33,002 bases of DNA from an uncultured Eubacteriales bacterium (GCA_900316745.1 ONEB01000017.1:1-33002), one strand, 5' to 3'; positions 14,768 to 23,930 are shown, counted from the stretch's first letter. Notes: a model not told the origin generated them from the letters alone. A program made the numbers and translations.

Positions 14768-15990
14768 CGATGGAAACGGGCATTTCCGTAGAACGCGCCA
14801 TCGAATTGATCGAACAAAATACGCTGCCCGTGGGGACGGAGCGGATTGAAGCCACGCGCGCGCACGGACGCATCCTCGCAGAGGACGTCTGCGCGCCGAT
14901 CAGCCAGCCGCCGTGGCCGCGCTCGCCTCTGGACGGCTACGCCCTGCGCGCCGCCGACAGCGCCGGCGCGTCGAAAGATACGCCCCGCATGCTCCGCGTG
15001 GTCGATACGATCTACGCCGGCGGGTGGTCGGAGGTGACCGTTCAGCCGGGCGAGTGTGTGCGTCTCATGACCGGCGCGCCGATTCCCGCCGGATGCGACT
15101 GCGTGATCCGGCAGGAGGACACGGACCTGGGCGCGGAGCGCGTCAGGATTTACAAAGCGCTCAGCGCGTGGGACAACTACTGCAAGATCGGCGACGACTT
15201 TCTCAAGGGCGACAAGCTGCTGCCTGCCGGAACGAAGCTCAACGGCAACGCGCTCGGTGTGCTCGCGTCCGCGGGACTGCACCGGGACGACGAGCGGCTC
15301 ACCGTTTACAAACGCGTGCGCTGCGCCGTGCTCTGCACCGGGGACGAGCTTGTGCCGAACGCGGTGCGCCCGCTCCCGCCGGGGAAGATCTATTCCTCGA
15401 ACGAGGCGGTGCTCTCCTCACGGCTATCGGAGCTCGGCATGGAGCTCACTGTGGTGCGCGGGGAATTTACCGACGATCCCGCGGCGCTCGCCGCCGCCAT
15501 CCGGGAGGCCGCCGGGACCGCCGACGTGATCTTCACCACGGGCGGCGTGAGCGTCGGCGCGAAGGACATCCTGCACGAGACGCTGCCGCGCTTAAACGCC
15601 GACCGTGTGTTCTGGCAGGTGCGCCTGAAGCCGGGCTCGCCAATGATGTTTTCCATTTACGACGGCAAACCGCTCCTGTCGCTCTCCGGCAATCCCTTTG
15701 CCGCGAGCGCGACGTTTGAGCTCTTCGGACGTGTGCTGCTCTCCGTGCGCTCCGGCGACGCCTCCTTGCGCGCGCAGGTCGTCACGGCTGAGCTTGACAC
15801 GACGTTTGAGAAATTCGGACGCGGACGGCGCTTCGTGCGCAGCGTGTTCCGCGACGGACACGTCACGATCCCGCAGGGCCATTCCTCCGGTCAGCTCGCC
15901 TCCGCCGTGGGGACGAACTGCCTCGCGGAGATCCCGCCCGCGGATGCCCCGCTCAGGGCGGGCAGCACGGTACGGGTGTGGCTGTTATGA
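14764..15990 (+). CDS. moeA: Molybdopterin molybdenumtransferase MoeA
   Basis: A 408-residue enzyme that inserts molybdate into adenylated molybdopterin. The MoeA N-terminal domain shows PPWPRSPLDGYALRAAD and RLMTGAPIPAGCDCVIRQED (about residues 40-120). The MogA-like domain shows CTGDEL, IYSSNEAVLSSRL, FTTGGVSVGAKD and PGSPMMF (about 185-310), and a C-terminal beta domain follows. It starts at ATG 14764 inside the ATGA overlap with the previous gene (ATG 14770 is an alternative) and overlaps mobB by four bases, so translation is coupled. Confidence 0.95.
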   Translation: MTMETGISVERAIELIEQNTLPVGTERIEATRAHGRILAEDVCAPISQPPWPRSPLDGYALRAADSAGASKDTPRMLRVVDTIYAGGWSEVTVQPGECVRLMTGAPIPAGCDCVIRQEDTDLGAERVRIYKALSAWDNYCKIGDDFLKGDKLLPAGTKLNGNALGVLASAGLHRDDERLTVYKRVRCAVLCTGDELVPNAVRPLPPGKIYSSNEAVLSSRLSELGMELTVVRGEFTDDPAALAAAIREAAGTADVIFTTGGVSVGAKDILHETLPRLNADRVFWQVRLKPGSPMMFSIYDGKPLLSLSGNPFAASATFELFGRVLLSVRSGDASLRAQVVTAELDTTFEKFGRGRRFVRSVFRDGHVTIPQGHSSGQLASAVGTNCLAEIPPADAPLRAGSTVRVWLL

Positions 15991-16475
15991 GACAGAAGAT
16001 CATTGCGGTCTCCGGCGTGAAAAACTCCGGCAAGACCACGCTTTTAACCAAGCTGATTCCCGCGCTGATAGATCGGGGAATCACCTGCGCCGTCATCAAG
16101 CACGACGGGCACGGCTTTGCCGCCGACCGCGAGGGCACGGATACCTGCCGCATGCTTGCTTCGGGCGCCATGGGCGCCGCCATCTTCGACGGCGAAAAAT
16201 TTCAGGCGGTGAAGTACGCCGCCGTGACGGAGGAAAACCTCTTCGCGCTCTATCCCGAGGCGGATCTGATCCTGCTGGAGGGGTTTAAGTGGACGGACTA
16301 TCCGAAGATCGAGATCGTCCGCAAGGGTGTCTCGGAGCAGGCTGTCTGCGATCGGGATACGCTCCTTGCCCTCGTCACGGACACGGCGCTGCGCATTCCC
16401 GGTGTCCCGACCTGCACGCCGGATGACATTGCCGGCATCGCCGCGCTGATCGAAAGGGAGGTGCGCCATGATTGA
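15987..16475 (+). CDS. mobB: Molybdopterin-guanine dinucleotide biosynthesis protein MobB
   Basis: A 162-residue GTP-binding P-loop protein. Walker A is GVKNSGKTTL near the N-terminus, followed by VIKHDGHGF, GTDTCRMLASGA and LILLEGFKWTDYPKIEIVR, all MobB hallmarks. MobB assists MobA in forming the guanine dinucleotide cofactor used by DMSO-reductase-family enzymes, which fits the oxidoreductase at 6935. No MobA is seen in the window. ATG 15987 overlaps the moeA stop by four bases. Confidence 0.93.
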   Translation: MRQKIIAVSGVKNSGKTTLLTKLIPALIDRGITCAVIKHDGHGFAADREGTDTCRMLASGAMGAAIFDGEKFQAVKYAAVTEENLFALYPEADLILLEGFKWTDYPKIEIVRKGVSEQAVCDRDTLLALVTDTALRIPGVPTCTPDDIAGIAALIEREVRHD

Positions 16476-17436
16476 CGCTTTGGGGCGGAACATTGACTAT
16501 ATCCGCCTTTCCATCACGGACCGGTGCAGCCTGCGGTGCACCTACTGCATGCCTGCCGAGGGCGTTCAGTGGCTGCCGCACGAGCGCATTTTGCGCTATG
16601 AGGAGCTGCTGCGCCTGTGCCGGATCTTCGTCTCCCTCGGCATCACGAAGTTCAAGATCACGGGCGGAGAGCCGCTTGTGCGAAAAGGCGTCGCGGACTT
16701 CACCCGCGCGCTGAAACAGATCGACGGCGTGCAGAGCGTCACGCTCACGACGAACGGCGTGGATCTCAAAGCGCAGCTGCCCGCCCTGATCGACGCGGGG
16801 ATCGACGGGATCAATCTGAGCCTGGATACGCTCGACCGCACGCGCTTTTTTGAGCGCACCCGGCGTGACGCGCTGCCGCAGGTGCTTCAGGGGCTGGACG
16901 CCGCGCTCGGCGTTCCGGGCCTGAATCTGAAGCTCAACTGCGTCGCCATGGCGGGCGCGGAGTCTGACTGGCTCTCGCTCGCGGAGATCGCAAAGGATCA
17001 AAATGTTACGGTGCGTTTCATTGAGCTCATGCCCATCGGCATGGGGCAGGGGAGCGTGCCCTGTACGGAAGCCGAGGTCGCGGCGGCGCTGGAGAAAGCC
17101 TACGGGAAGCTCACGCCCTATGACACGCCGCTCGGAAACGGTCCCGCGCACTACTGCTCGCTGCCGGGCTTCGTCGGAAAGATCGGCTTTATCAGCGCGG
17201 TGAGCCACGGCTTTTGCGACCGGTGCAACCGCGTGCGCCTCACGGCGTCGGGCTATCTCAAAACCTGTCTGCAGTATGAGACGGGCGCCGACCTCTCGGC
17301 GCTGCTCTCTGAGCCGGACGAGACGATCCGCGCCGCTGTTCAGGAGGCAATCGGCCGCAAGCCCGCCTCGCACCAATTCCAGTCCGCCGCCGTACAAAAC
17401 GGCGAAACACACATCATGAGTCAGATCGGAGGCTGA
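16468..17436 (+). CDS. moaA: GTP 3',8-cyclase MoaA
   Basis: A 322-residue radical SAM enzyme for the first step of molybdopterin synthesis. The SAM cluster motif is Cys20, Cys24, Cys27 (CSLRCTYC). ITGGEPLVRKG and TTNGVDL follow. The second cluster is formed by CDRCNRVRLTASGYLKTC. The protein ends in MSQIGG, matching the double-Gly tail that MoaA inserts in its active site. It overlaps mobB by eight bases. Its product is processed by MoaC, encoded further down the operon. Confidence 0.96.
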   Translation: MIDALGRNIDYIRLSITDRCSLRCTYCMPAEGVQWLPHERILRYEELLRLCRIFVSLGITKFKITGGEPLVRKGVADFTRALKQIDGVQSVTLTTNGVDLKAQLPALIDAGIDGINLSLDTLDRTRFFERTRRDALPQVLQGLDAALGVPGLNLKLNCVAMAGAESDWLSLAEIAKDQNVTVRFIELMPIGMGQGSVPCTEAEVAAALEKAYGKLTPYDTPLGNGPAHYCSLPGFVGKIGFISAVSHGFCDRCNRVRLTASGYLKTCLQYETGADLSALLSEPDETIRAAVQEAIGRKPASHQFQSAAVQNGETHIMSQIGG

Positions 17437-17441
17437 TTATT

Positions 17442-17879
17442 ATGGGCAAGGTTCTTGCTGTGTGCATCAGCGAAAAAAAAGGCACGGAGAAACGAAACGT
17501 CGGCTCCGCGCGGTTTATTGAGGATTGGGGCATCGAAAACGATTCCCACGCCGGAAAATGGCACCGGCAGGTGTCGCTGCTGAGCCACGAGAAGATCGAG
17601 GCGTTCCGGGCGCGGGGCGCGGAGGTGATCGACGGCGCGTTCGGCGAAAACCTCGTCGTGGACGGCTTTGACTTCCGCACGCTTCCCGTCGGCACGAAAT
17701 TCAAGTGCAATGACGTGGTTCTGGAGCTCACGCAGATCGGCAAGGAGTGCCACTCCGGCTGCGCGATCTATCAGAAAATGGGCGAGTGCATCATGCCCCG
17801 CGAGGGCGTGTTCACCCGCGTGCTGCACGGAGGCACGATCTCCGTCGGCGACACAATGGAAATTTTGAAGGAGGACTGA
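17442..17879 (+). CDS. MOSC domain protein
   Basis: A 145-residue stand-alone MOSC domain (molybdenum cofactor sulfurase C-terminal fold): GSARFIEDWGIENDSHAG, RQVSLLSHEKI, FGENLVVDGFDF, LPVGTKF, LELTQIGKECHSGCAI and HGGTISVGD. The conserved Cys in GKECHSGC is the likely sulfur- or Mo-binding residue. Single MOSC proteins are thought to carry or transfer sulfur to the cofactor. ATG 17442 lies five bases after moaA and ten bases after CGGAGG. Confidence 0.88.
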   Translation: MGKVLAVCISEKKGTEKRNVGSARFIEDWGIENDSHAGKWHRQVSLLSHEKIEAFRARGAEVIDGAFGENLVVDGFDFRTLPVGTKFKCNDVVLELTQIGKECHSGCAIYQKMGECIMPREGVFTRVLHGGTISVGDTMEILKED

Positions 17880-17881
17880 AC

Positions 17882-18376
17882 ATGGCTTTTCGGGCATTCA
17901 TTCTCACAGCCAGCGACGCAGGCTCACGCGGCGAGCGCGAGGACAAGTCCGGTCCCGCCGCGCAGGAAATGCTGGAGGACGCGGGATACACCATCGCGGG
18001 TTATGCCATGCTGCCGGACGACCGCGCCATGCTCGCGGACAAGATGCGCGAGGTCTGCGACAGGGATCTCGCGGATCTGCTCGTGACGACGGGCGGCACG
18101 GGCTTTTCGCCGCGCGACTGCACGCCCGAGGCGACCGCCGACGTCACCGAGCGCGCCGTACCCGGCATCCCGGAGGCCATGCGGTATTACTCGCTGCAGA
18201 TCACGCCGCGCGCCATGCTCTCCCGCGCCGGAGCCGGCATCCGCAAGGGCACGCTCATCGTGAATCTCCCCGGCAGCCCCAAGGCCGTCAGGGAGTGCCT
18301 GGAATTCATCCTGCCGAGTCTGGAGCACGGACTCGAGATTCTCAGAGGCACGGCGCATAACTGTGCAAGGACATAA
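17882..18376 (+). CDS. Molybdopterin adenylyltransferase (MogA/MoaB family)
   Basis: A 164-residue MoCF-fold protein. TASDAGSRGEREDKSGP, LLVTTGGTGFSPRDCTPEAT, ERAVPGIPEAMR, RAGAGIRKGTLIVNLPGSPKAV are the family motifs (the TTGGTG loop and NLPGSP). It adenylates molybdopterin with ATP to make the MoeA substrate. ATG 17882 is two bases after the MOSC stop, with GGAGGA just upstream. By sequence alone, MogA and MoaB cannot be separated here. Confidence 0.93.
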   Translation: MAFRAFILTASDAGSRGEREDKSGPAAQEMLEDAGYTIAGYAMLPDDRAMLADKMREVCDRDLADLLVTTGGTGFSPRDCTPEATADVTERAVPGIPEAMRYYSLQITPRAMLSRAGAGIRKGTLIVNLPGSPKAVRECLEFILPSLEHGLEILRGTAHNCART

Positions 18377-18391
18377 GAAAGGAGCCGTCAC

Positions 18392-19225
18392 GTGAAAAAA
18401 ACCATCGCATTCCTGCTTGCCGTCATGATGCTGTTTGCCCTCGCGGCCTGCGGCAATGACAAGGCACAAGCCGAGGTGGAAGCAGCTGAAGCGGAAGAGA
18501 TCACACTCTATGTCTTCGCCGCCGCCTCCATGACGGAGACGCTCGATCAGATTATCGAGCTCTACAAGGCGGAAGCGCCGAACGTCACGATCGTCCCGAC
18601 CTACGATTCCTCCGGTACGCTGAAGACCCAGATCGAAGAGGGCGCGGAGTGCGACCTCTTTATCTCCGCTGCGCAGAAGCAGATGAACCAGCTGGACGCA
18701 GCTGTGGACGCCGAGGGCGGCAACACGGACGGCCTCGATTTCGTCCTCTCCGACTCGCGCGTGAACCTGCTGGAAAACAAGGTCGTTCTCGCTGTTCCCG
18801 ACGAGAACAAGGCCAATATCCAGTCCTTTGAAGACCTCGGCACGGACAAGCTCACGCTCCTTTGCATCGGCAACGAGGACGTGCCTGTCGGCGCGTACTC
18901 GGAGGAGATTCTCACCACGCTCGGCATCCTCGATACGCTGAAGGCCTCCAATAAGCTCACCTACGGCTCCAACGTAAAAGAGGTCACCACGCAGGTCAAG
19001 GAGGGCACCGTGGACGCCGGCATTATCTATGCGACCGACGCGTTCTCGGCCGATCTCACCGTCGTGGCGCAGGCGGACAGCGCCCTCTGCCGTCAGGTCA
19101 TCTATCCCGCCGCCGTGATGAAGAACACGCAGCATGAAGAGGCTGCACGCGACTTCCTCGCATTCCTGCAGTCTGACGCCGCCATGCAGGTCTTCCAGTC
19201 CGTCGGCTTCGCGCCCGCACCGTAA
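18392..19225 (+). CDS. modA: Molybdate ABC transporter substrate-binding lipoprotein ModA
   Basis: A 277-residue lipoprotein. The lipobox is LAAC-G at about residue 20, then an acidic linker and a ModA fold: [81 protein letters not shown]. Ser in AASM and SSGTL are typical molybdate ligands. It starts at GTG 18392 with AAAGGAG eight bases upstream. It sits inside the Moco operon, separated from modB by moaC. Confidence 0.94.
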   Translation: MKKTIAFLLAVMMLFALAACGNDKAQAEVEAAEAEEITLYVFAAASMTETLDQIIELYKAEAPNVTIVPTYDSSGTLKTQIEEGAECDLFISAAQKQMNQLDAAVDAEGGNTDGLDFVLSDSRVNLLENKVVLAVPDENKANIQSFEDLGTDKLTLLCIGNEDVPVGAYSEEILTTLGILDTLKASNKLTYGSNVKEVTTQVKEGTVDAGIIYATDAFSADLTVVAQADSALCRQVIYPAAVMKNTQHEEAARDFLAFLQSDAAMQVFQSVGFAPAP

Positions 19226-19229
19226 CGCC

Positions 19230-19712
19230 ATGAAAGAATTTACACATTTCAACGAATCCGGACGCGCGCACATGGTGGACGTGTCCGAGAAAAACGAGAC
19301 CGCCCGCACCGCCGTCGCCGCCGGCCGCGTGCGCATGAACGCGGAGACGTTTGCGCTGGTGAAATCCGGCGGCATGAAAAAGGGCGACGTGCTCACCACG
19401 GCACAGATCGCGGGCGTCATGGCGGCAAAGAAAACGAGCGACGTCATCCCCATGTGCCACCCGCTCATGCTGAGCGCCGTCGATCTGGATTTCAATCTCA
19501 ACGAGGCCGACTGCGCCGTGGACATCACCGCAACGGTGAAGTGCCGGGGCGTCACCGGCGTGGAGATGGAGGCGCTCACGGCGGTCTCCGTCGCCGCGCT
19601 CACGGTCTATGACATGTGCAAGGCCGTGCAGAAAGACATGGAGATCACGGACATCCGCCTGCTGAAAAAGACGGGCGGCAAGAGCGGCACATTTCAGAGA
19701 CAGGACGCATGA
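19230..19712 (+). CDS. moaC: Cyclic pyranopterin monophosphate synthase MoaC
   Basis: A 160-residue enzyme that converts the MoaA product to cyclic pyranopterin monophosphate. [19 protein letters not shown], the active-site region [16 protein letters not shown], and [24 protein letters not shown] are diagnostic. ATG 19230 comes four bases after the modA stop without a clear ribosome binding site, suggesting coupled translation, and its stop overlaps the modB start (ATGA). Confidence 0.96.
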   Translation: MKEFTHFNESGRAHMVDVSEKNETARTAVAAGRVRMNAETFALVKSGGMKKGDVLTTAQIAGVMAAKKTSDVIPMCHPLMLSAVDLDFNLNEADCAVDITATVKCRGVTGVEMEALTAVSVAALTVYDMCKAVQKDMEITDIRLLKKTGGKSGTFQRQDA

Positions 19713-20380
19713 TGGATCTCTATCCGCTGTATAACGCGCTGCGCATCGCGGCGATCAGCTGCGTGATCGTGTTCTTTCTCGGCATTTTCGCCGCGCACTT
19801 TGCGGCAAAGCTGCCGCGCGTGATCAAGGGGCTGCTCGATGTGGTGCTCACGCTGCCGCTCGTGCTGCCGCCGACGGTCGTGGGGTACTTCCTCTTGGTG
19901 CTTCTGGGGCCGAAGCGCGTGTTCGGCGCGTGGATGCTGAGCACGTTTCATGTGCGCATGACGATGGTGTGGTATTCTGCGATCTTCGCCTCCGTCGTCG
20001 TGGCGTTCCCGCTCATGTACCGCACGGCGCGCGGCGCGTTTGAGTCGTTTGACCCCGCGCTGCGCGACTCGGCGCAGACGCTGGGGCTCTCGAACCGCTA
20101 TATCTTCTGGCGCATCCAGATGCCGTGCTGCCGGCAGGGCATTCTCGCGGGCACGGTGCTCGCCTTTGCCCGCGCGCTCGGCGAGTACGGCGCGACGAGC
20201 ATGGTCGCGGGCTATACCCCGGGGCGCACCGCCACGATCTCCACCACGGTCTATCAGCTCTGGCGCACGAACGACGAGGCGCTGGCGTTTCGCTGGGTGA
20301 TGATCAATGTTGCGATCTCGTTCGTGGTGCTCATGGCGGTGAACCTGCTGGAGAAGCGTCAGCGAGAGGGGGCGCGCTGA
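19709..20380 (+). CDS. modB: Molybdate ABC transporter permease ModB
   Basis: A 223-residue inner-membrane permease with about five membrane segments. [17 protein letters not shown] and the cytoplasmic coupling loop [30 protein letters not shown] are characteristic of ModB. It starts in the ATGA overlap with moaC and is followed after one base by modC. Confidence 0.95.
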   Translation: MMDLYPLYNALRIAAISCVIVFFLGIFAAHFAAKLPRVIKGLLDVVLTLPLVLPPTVVGYFLLVLLGPKRVFGAWMLSTFHVRMTMVWYSAIFASVVVAFPLMYRTARGAFESFDPALRDSAQTLGLSNRYIFWRIQMPCCRQGILAGTVLAFARALGEYGATSMVAGYTPGRTATISTTVYQLWRTNDEALAFRWVMINVAISFVVLMAVNLLEKRQREGAR

Positions 20381-20381
20381 A

Positions 20382-21419
20382 ATGTCGATCACAGTGGACA
20401 TCGAAAAGCGCTTCGGAGACTTTCACCTGCGCGTGCAGTTTGAGGCGCTCGACGCCGTGCACGGGCTGCTGGGCGCTTCGGGCTGCGGCAAGAGCATGAC
20501 GCTCCGGTGCATCGCCGGCGTCGTGCGTCCCGACCGGGGACGCATCGTGGTAAATGACCGCGTGCTGTTTGACAGCGAGCGGGGCATCGACGTAAAGCCG
20601 CAGGAGCGGCGCGTGGGGCTGCTGTTTCAAAACTACGCGCTCTTTCCGAACATGACGGTGGACGGAAATCTCCGCGCCGCCGTGCGCTGCGCATCTCGCA
20701 GGGAAGCAGACGCCGCCGTCGCCGAAATGCTCCGCCGCTTTCGTCTGGAGGGACTGGAGCGCCACCGCCCGGCGCAGCTCTCCGGCGGACAGCAGCAGCG
20801 TGTCGCTCTGGCGCGCATCCTGCTCACGAAGCCGGAGATCCTCCTGCTCGATGAGCCGCTCTCCGCGCTCGACAGCTATCTGCGCTGGCAGACGGAGCTG
20901 GAGCTCCAGGAGGTGCTGGAGGACTTTCCCGGCACAACGCTGCTCGTGACACACAGCCGCGAGGAGGTGCACAGACTCTGCCGCACCGTCACTGTTCTGG
21001 ATCACGGCGCGGGCGAGGGGAGCATGCCGGTGCAGACGCTCTTTCACGCGCCGGAGACGCTCTCGGCGTGTCTGCTCTCCGGCTGCAAGAATTACAGCCG
21101 CGCCGAGCGGCTGGATGAAAAGCATATCCGCGCGCTCGACTGGGGCGTGACGCTTGCCTGCGGCGCGCGGCCTGATACGCGGTATGTCGCCATCCGTGCA
21201 CACCATATCGCGCTCTCGGACATGCCGGGGGAGAACACGATCCCCTGCGGGGTGCTGCGCGTCGTGGACGATGTGTTTTCCACCATCGTGATGGCCTCGA
21301 CCCCGGGCGGCGACACTGCGCAGAGCCGTCTGCGTGTGGAGCTGCCGAAGGAGGCATGGAGCGATCGCGAGACGCTGTATCTGCATCTCGCGCCCGAACA
21401 CCTGATGACACTAAAATGA
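20382..21419 (+). CDS. modC: Molybdate ABC transporter ATP-binding protein ModC
   Basis: A 345-residue ATPase. Walker A is GASGCGKSMTL (31-41; Ser-Met replaces the usual Thr/Ser-Thr pair), then FQNYALFPNMTV at the Q-loop, signature LSGGQQQR, Walker B ILLLDEPLSALD and switch VTHSREEV. A C-terminal region from about 270 (RYVAIRAHHIAL, NTIPCGVLRVVDD) is the TOBE-type molybdate-sensing domain. Last gene of the operon, ending at a terminator. Confidence 0.94.
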   Translation: MSITVDIEKRFGDFHLRVQFEALDAVHGLLGASGCGKSMTLRCIAGVVRPDRGRIVVNDRVLFDSERGIDVKPQERRVGLLFQNYALFPNMTVDGNLRAAVRCASRREADAAVAEMLRRFRLEGLERHRPAQLSGGQQQRVALARILLTKPEILLLDEPLSALDSYLRWQTELELQEVLEDFPGTTLLVTHSREEVHRLCRTVTVLDHGAGEGSMPVQTLFHAPETLSACLLSGCKNYSRAERLDEKHIRALDWGVTLACGARPDTRYVAIRAHHIALSDMPGENTIPCGVLRVVDDVFSTIVMASTPGGDTAQSRLRVELPKEAWSDRETLYLHLAPEHLMTLK

Positions 21420-21420
21420 T

Positions 21421-21457
21421 AAAACGAGGACAGACCGTCTTGGCCTGTCCTCGTTTT
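21421..21457. terminator. Bidirectional terminator between modC and the deaminase gene
   Basis: AAAACGAGGACAG (21421-21433) pairs perfectly with CTGTCCTCGTTTT (21445-21457). T-runs on both strands fit its position between two convergent genes. Confidence 0.9.
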
Positions 21458-21459
21458 GT

Positions 21460-23898
21460 TTATGAAAGGATTTCATGCACGGGATCATCGAGCTCCTGCA
21501 GGAGCCTTACATATCCTTGCAGGGATTTTGCCTTGGCGCGCAGGACGCGGGAGCTGGGGTCTATGAAGATGGCGCATTTTTCCGGCGCGTTCTTGGCCTC
21601 CTGCACGAGATTGGCACACGGGCTTTTGCCCTCCAGCGCGAGCAGCACGGACGGCCGGCGCTTGAAGATCTCGTAGGCAAAGCTCTTGTATACGCCGTTG
21701 CCGCTCGGCTCGATGGAGAGCCGGATGCCGACGCCGTGGCGCCGCAGCCGGTCGCGCTCCGCAGGCGTGATCGCCGTCGGCACAAAGGCAAAGATCCGAA
21801 ACCGGCCGCGGCTGCGCTCGACGAGATAGCGCTCATAGCCCGAGAGGCGATGCCCGATCACGAAGAAGACCTTCTCCGGGTCAGCCGTGCGCAGGAGCGC
21901 GTCGAGGAGGGCTTTGTCATCCTCCCGCATGGGCGCCGCGTGCCGGTCGCCGGAGAAGCTGCCGCCCGCAATGATGATCGGAAGCCCCTCCTGCGGCAGC
22001 GGCTCAATCTGAGCGCTGAGCGCCTCGGCGGCGTCGATCCTGCCGTCGGTGCGCCAGAACTGCGCCGCCGGACGCTGGGTGCCGGCTATCCGCGCGCGGT
22101 AGAGCGCTTCGGGGTCGCCGTCTCCGCACAGGGCGTTAAACGCTTTTTGCTTATGCGCAAACGCCTGCATCCCCGCCGCCGTGACGGCCTCTTCCGCCCT
22201 GCGCATAAGACGCAGCTCCTCGTGCTTTAAGCCCAGCAGCTTTTCCAGCGCCAGCTCCTCGTCGATGGAGTTCGTGCCGTAGAGCGCGCCGCCGTCCGTG
22301 CCCTGCACGCAGCGCACGCCCGCGCTTAAATATGCCTTGAGCGGGTGGCGGTCGAGGTCGCTGAGGTTATTGAGCCGCACGTTGGACGTGAGCTGAAATT
22401 CCAGCACGACGTTGTTCTCCCGAAGCTCGCGCAGGAGCTTGCGTCCCTTTGCGGTGCGCAGGTTCGAGGTATAGAGCCCGTGACCGATGCGCATGGGCGG
22501 CATGGCCTGTCCGGGAGAGAGCGCGTCGCGCACGCATTGGATGCTGCCCGCCACGTTGTCGCGCAGACTGTCGTTTTCGCCCGCGTGGACGCGGAGGACA
22601 AAGCCGGGGTTCTCGTTCGCGATCGCAGCGAGCTCGCGCAGCACGCCGCGCAGCTCTGAAATGTCGTTGATCTCCTCGCCCACGATGTCGCTGCCCGCAA
22701 TGTAAGGGTCCATGGCGACGGCGCGGAGCACCTGCAGGTTTTCTGCCAGCGCGTCGTTCGGCGTCACATTGTCGCGCACGATCGTGAGCGGTGTGCGCCG
22801 GAGCGCCGCGAGAAACCGCAGCGTCACGCCTGTCTCGCGCGTAACGGAGGGCATCACAGCGTGAATCTCGCGCAGGATGCGCGGCGCGTCAGCCTGCTTG
22901 CAGAGCGCCGTGTCGGAGATCTCCGCGTAGGAAATCCCGTAGCGCCGATACCCGCGCGCGATCCAGAGGAGCTTGTTTTGATAGAGCGTGTTGTCCCGGT
23001 AGTCGGGGCTTTCCATGTCAGAGAGCATCATGCGGAGCGTGCGCGCAATGTCCGCGTCCGGGAGCGTGAAATCATCCCGCAGTGAAATCGGGCGGTCGCT
23101 TGCGATTCCTTTCGTGAACACATAGCGATAGAGATAGACCTTTTCCAGATCCGCGAACACCGCCTGCCCGTCCTTCGGCACGGCGAGCGAGTTGCGGATG
23201 CGCGCAATATTATAGGCGGCGTCCGCAGGATTGTTCAAAATGAGATCCGCGAAGTTCAAAAAGCAGTTGTCGTCAATCTTGCGGTCTAAGTACTTGCCCG
23301 TGAGGGGTGAGCCGGCAAACCGGGACGCGGTCTCGGCGCGGTCGCGTTTGAGACGCTCGCGCTGCTCCGGCGTCAAGCGCAGACCCAGCTTCCGGATGTA
23401 ATAGAGCGGGTAGCGGATCTGATGGCGGATGCCGAGGGCGATCAGCACGTCCGGCTCCAGATTCGCGCTCATGTGCGTGTGGAGGTCGGCGTGGAACTTG
23501 CAGTCGTCGAAGATATAGGTCTTGACGATGGTTTTTGTCTCGCTCAGACGGTAGCTGCGCGTCTGGCTCATGAGCACCTTGGAGATCGAGGGGATGGAGG
23601 CTTTCAGCTCCACGGCGCCGTCGGGGAAGATGTTCGCGATTTTCGTGTTCCCCATGCGGAAAATGTAAAGCCTGCGGTTTTCGCCGTCCACATAGCAGGG
23701 GATCGTGCCGCGGATGACCTTCAGGCCGTTTTCGTCCAGGCTCAGCGGCAGGTCACACAGCGTCGCGAGATTCGTGATCAGGTTTCCCGTGCTGTGGTTC
23801 GGCGTGCGCAGCAGATAGCGCAGCGTCTCGCCGTCACGAAACAGCTCCACGACGATGTCCTTTTCCTTATCCAGAAAAAACTGACCGAATTGCTCCAT
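21460..23898 (-). CDS. Adenosine-deaminase-like protein with C-terminal SLOG-like domain
   Basis: An 812-residue cytoplasmic protein in three parts. Residues 1-135 form an unassigned beta-rich domain. Residues about 135-600 are an expanded adenosine deaminase/metallohydrolase barrel with His140/His142 (LHTH), His438 and Glu441 (HAGE), His473 (RIGHG) and Asp535 (GTDGG in place of the usual TDDP). Every metal and catalytic position of ADA is kept, with a roughly 200-residue insertion between the first and second motifs. Residues about 638-785 (IIIAGGSFSG, KVFFVIGHRLSGYERYLVE, RPSVLLALEGKSPCANLVQEA) look like a Rossmann-type SLOG nucleotide sensor; this part is inference. The size recalls RdrB of RADAR defence, but no RdrA ATPase is nearby. 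The start is ATG at 23898, preceded by GGGAGG; a codon seven residues upstream lacks a site. Confidence 0.82.
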   Translation of the reverse strand: MEQFGQFFLDKEKDIVVELFRDGETLRYLLRTPNHSTGNLITNLATLCDLPLSLDENGLKVIRGTIPCYVDGENRRLYIFRMGNTKIANIFPDGAVELKASIPSISKVLMSQTRSYRLSETKTIVKTYIFDDCKFHADLHTHMSANLEPDVLIALGIRHQIRYPLYYIRKLGLRLTPEQRERLKRDRAETASRFAGSPLTGKYLDRKIDDNCFLNFADLILNNPADAAYNIARIRNSLAVPKDGQAVFADLEKVYLYRYVFTKGIASDRPISLRDDFTLPDADIARTLRMMLSDMESPDYRDNTLYQNKLLWIARGYRRYGISYAEISDTALCKQADAPRILREIHAVMPSVTRETGVTLRFLAALRRTPLTIVRDNVTPNDALAENLQVLRAVAMDPYIAGSDIVGEEINDISELRGVLRELAAIANENPGFVLRVHAGENDSLRDNVAGSIQCVRDALSPGQAMPPMRIGHGLYTSNLRTAKGRKLLRELRENNVVLEFQLTSNVRLNNLSDLDRHPLKAYLSAGVRCVQGTDGGALYGTNSIDEELALEKLLGLKHEELRLMRRAEEAVTAAGMQAFAHKQKAFNALCGDGDPEALYRARIAGTQRPAAQFWRTDGRIDAAEALSAQIEPLPQEGLPIIIAGGSFSGDRHAAPMREDDKALLDALLRTADPEKVFFVIGHRLSGYERYLVERSRGRFRIFAFVPTAITPAERDRLRRHGVGIRLSIEPSGNGVYKSFAYEIFKRRPSVLLALEGKSPCANLVQEAKNAPEKCAIFIDPSSRVLRAKAKSLQGYVRLLQELDDPVHEILS

Positions 23899-23930
23899 GC
23901 CGCACCTCCCATAAGTCATTGATTTTAAAC

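Noticed and set aside
17924-19603. 559-codon minus-strand frame opposite mogA, modA and moaC
   Set aside because: It spans three confidently identified plus-strand genes and shows no recognisable domain.
21460-23898. Assignment of the ADA-like protein as RdrB of a RADAR system
   Set aside because: Size and chemistry are reminiscent, but no RdrA ATPase is next to it and the C-terminal domain differs from what I would expect. Kept only as a comparison.
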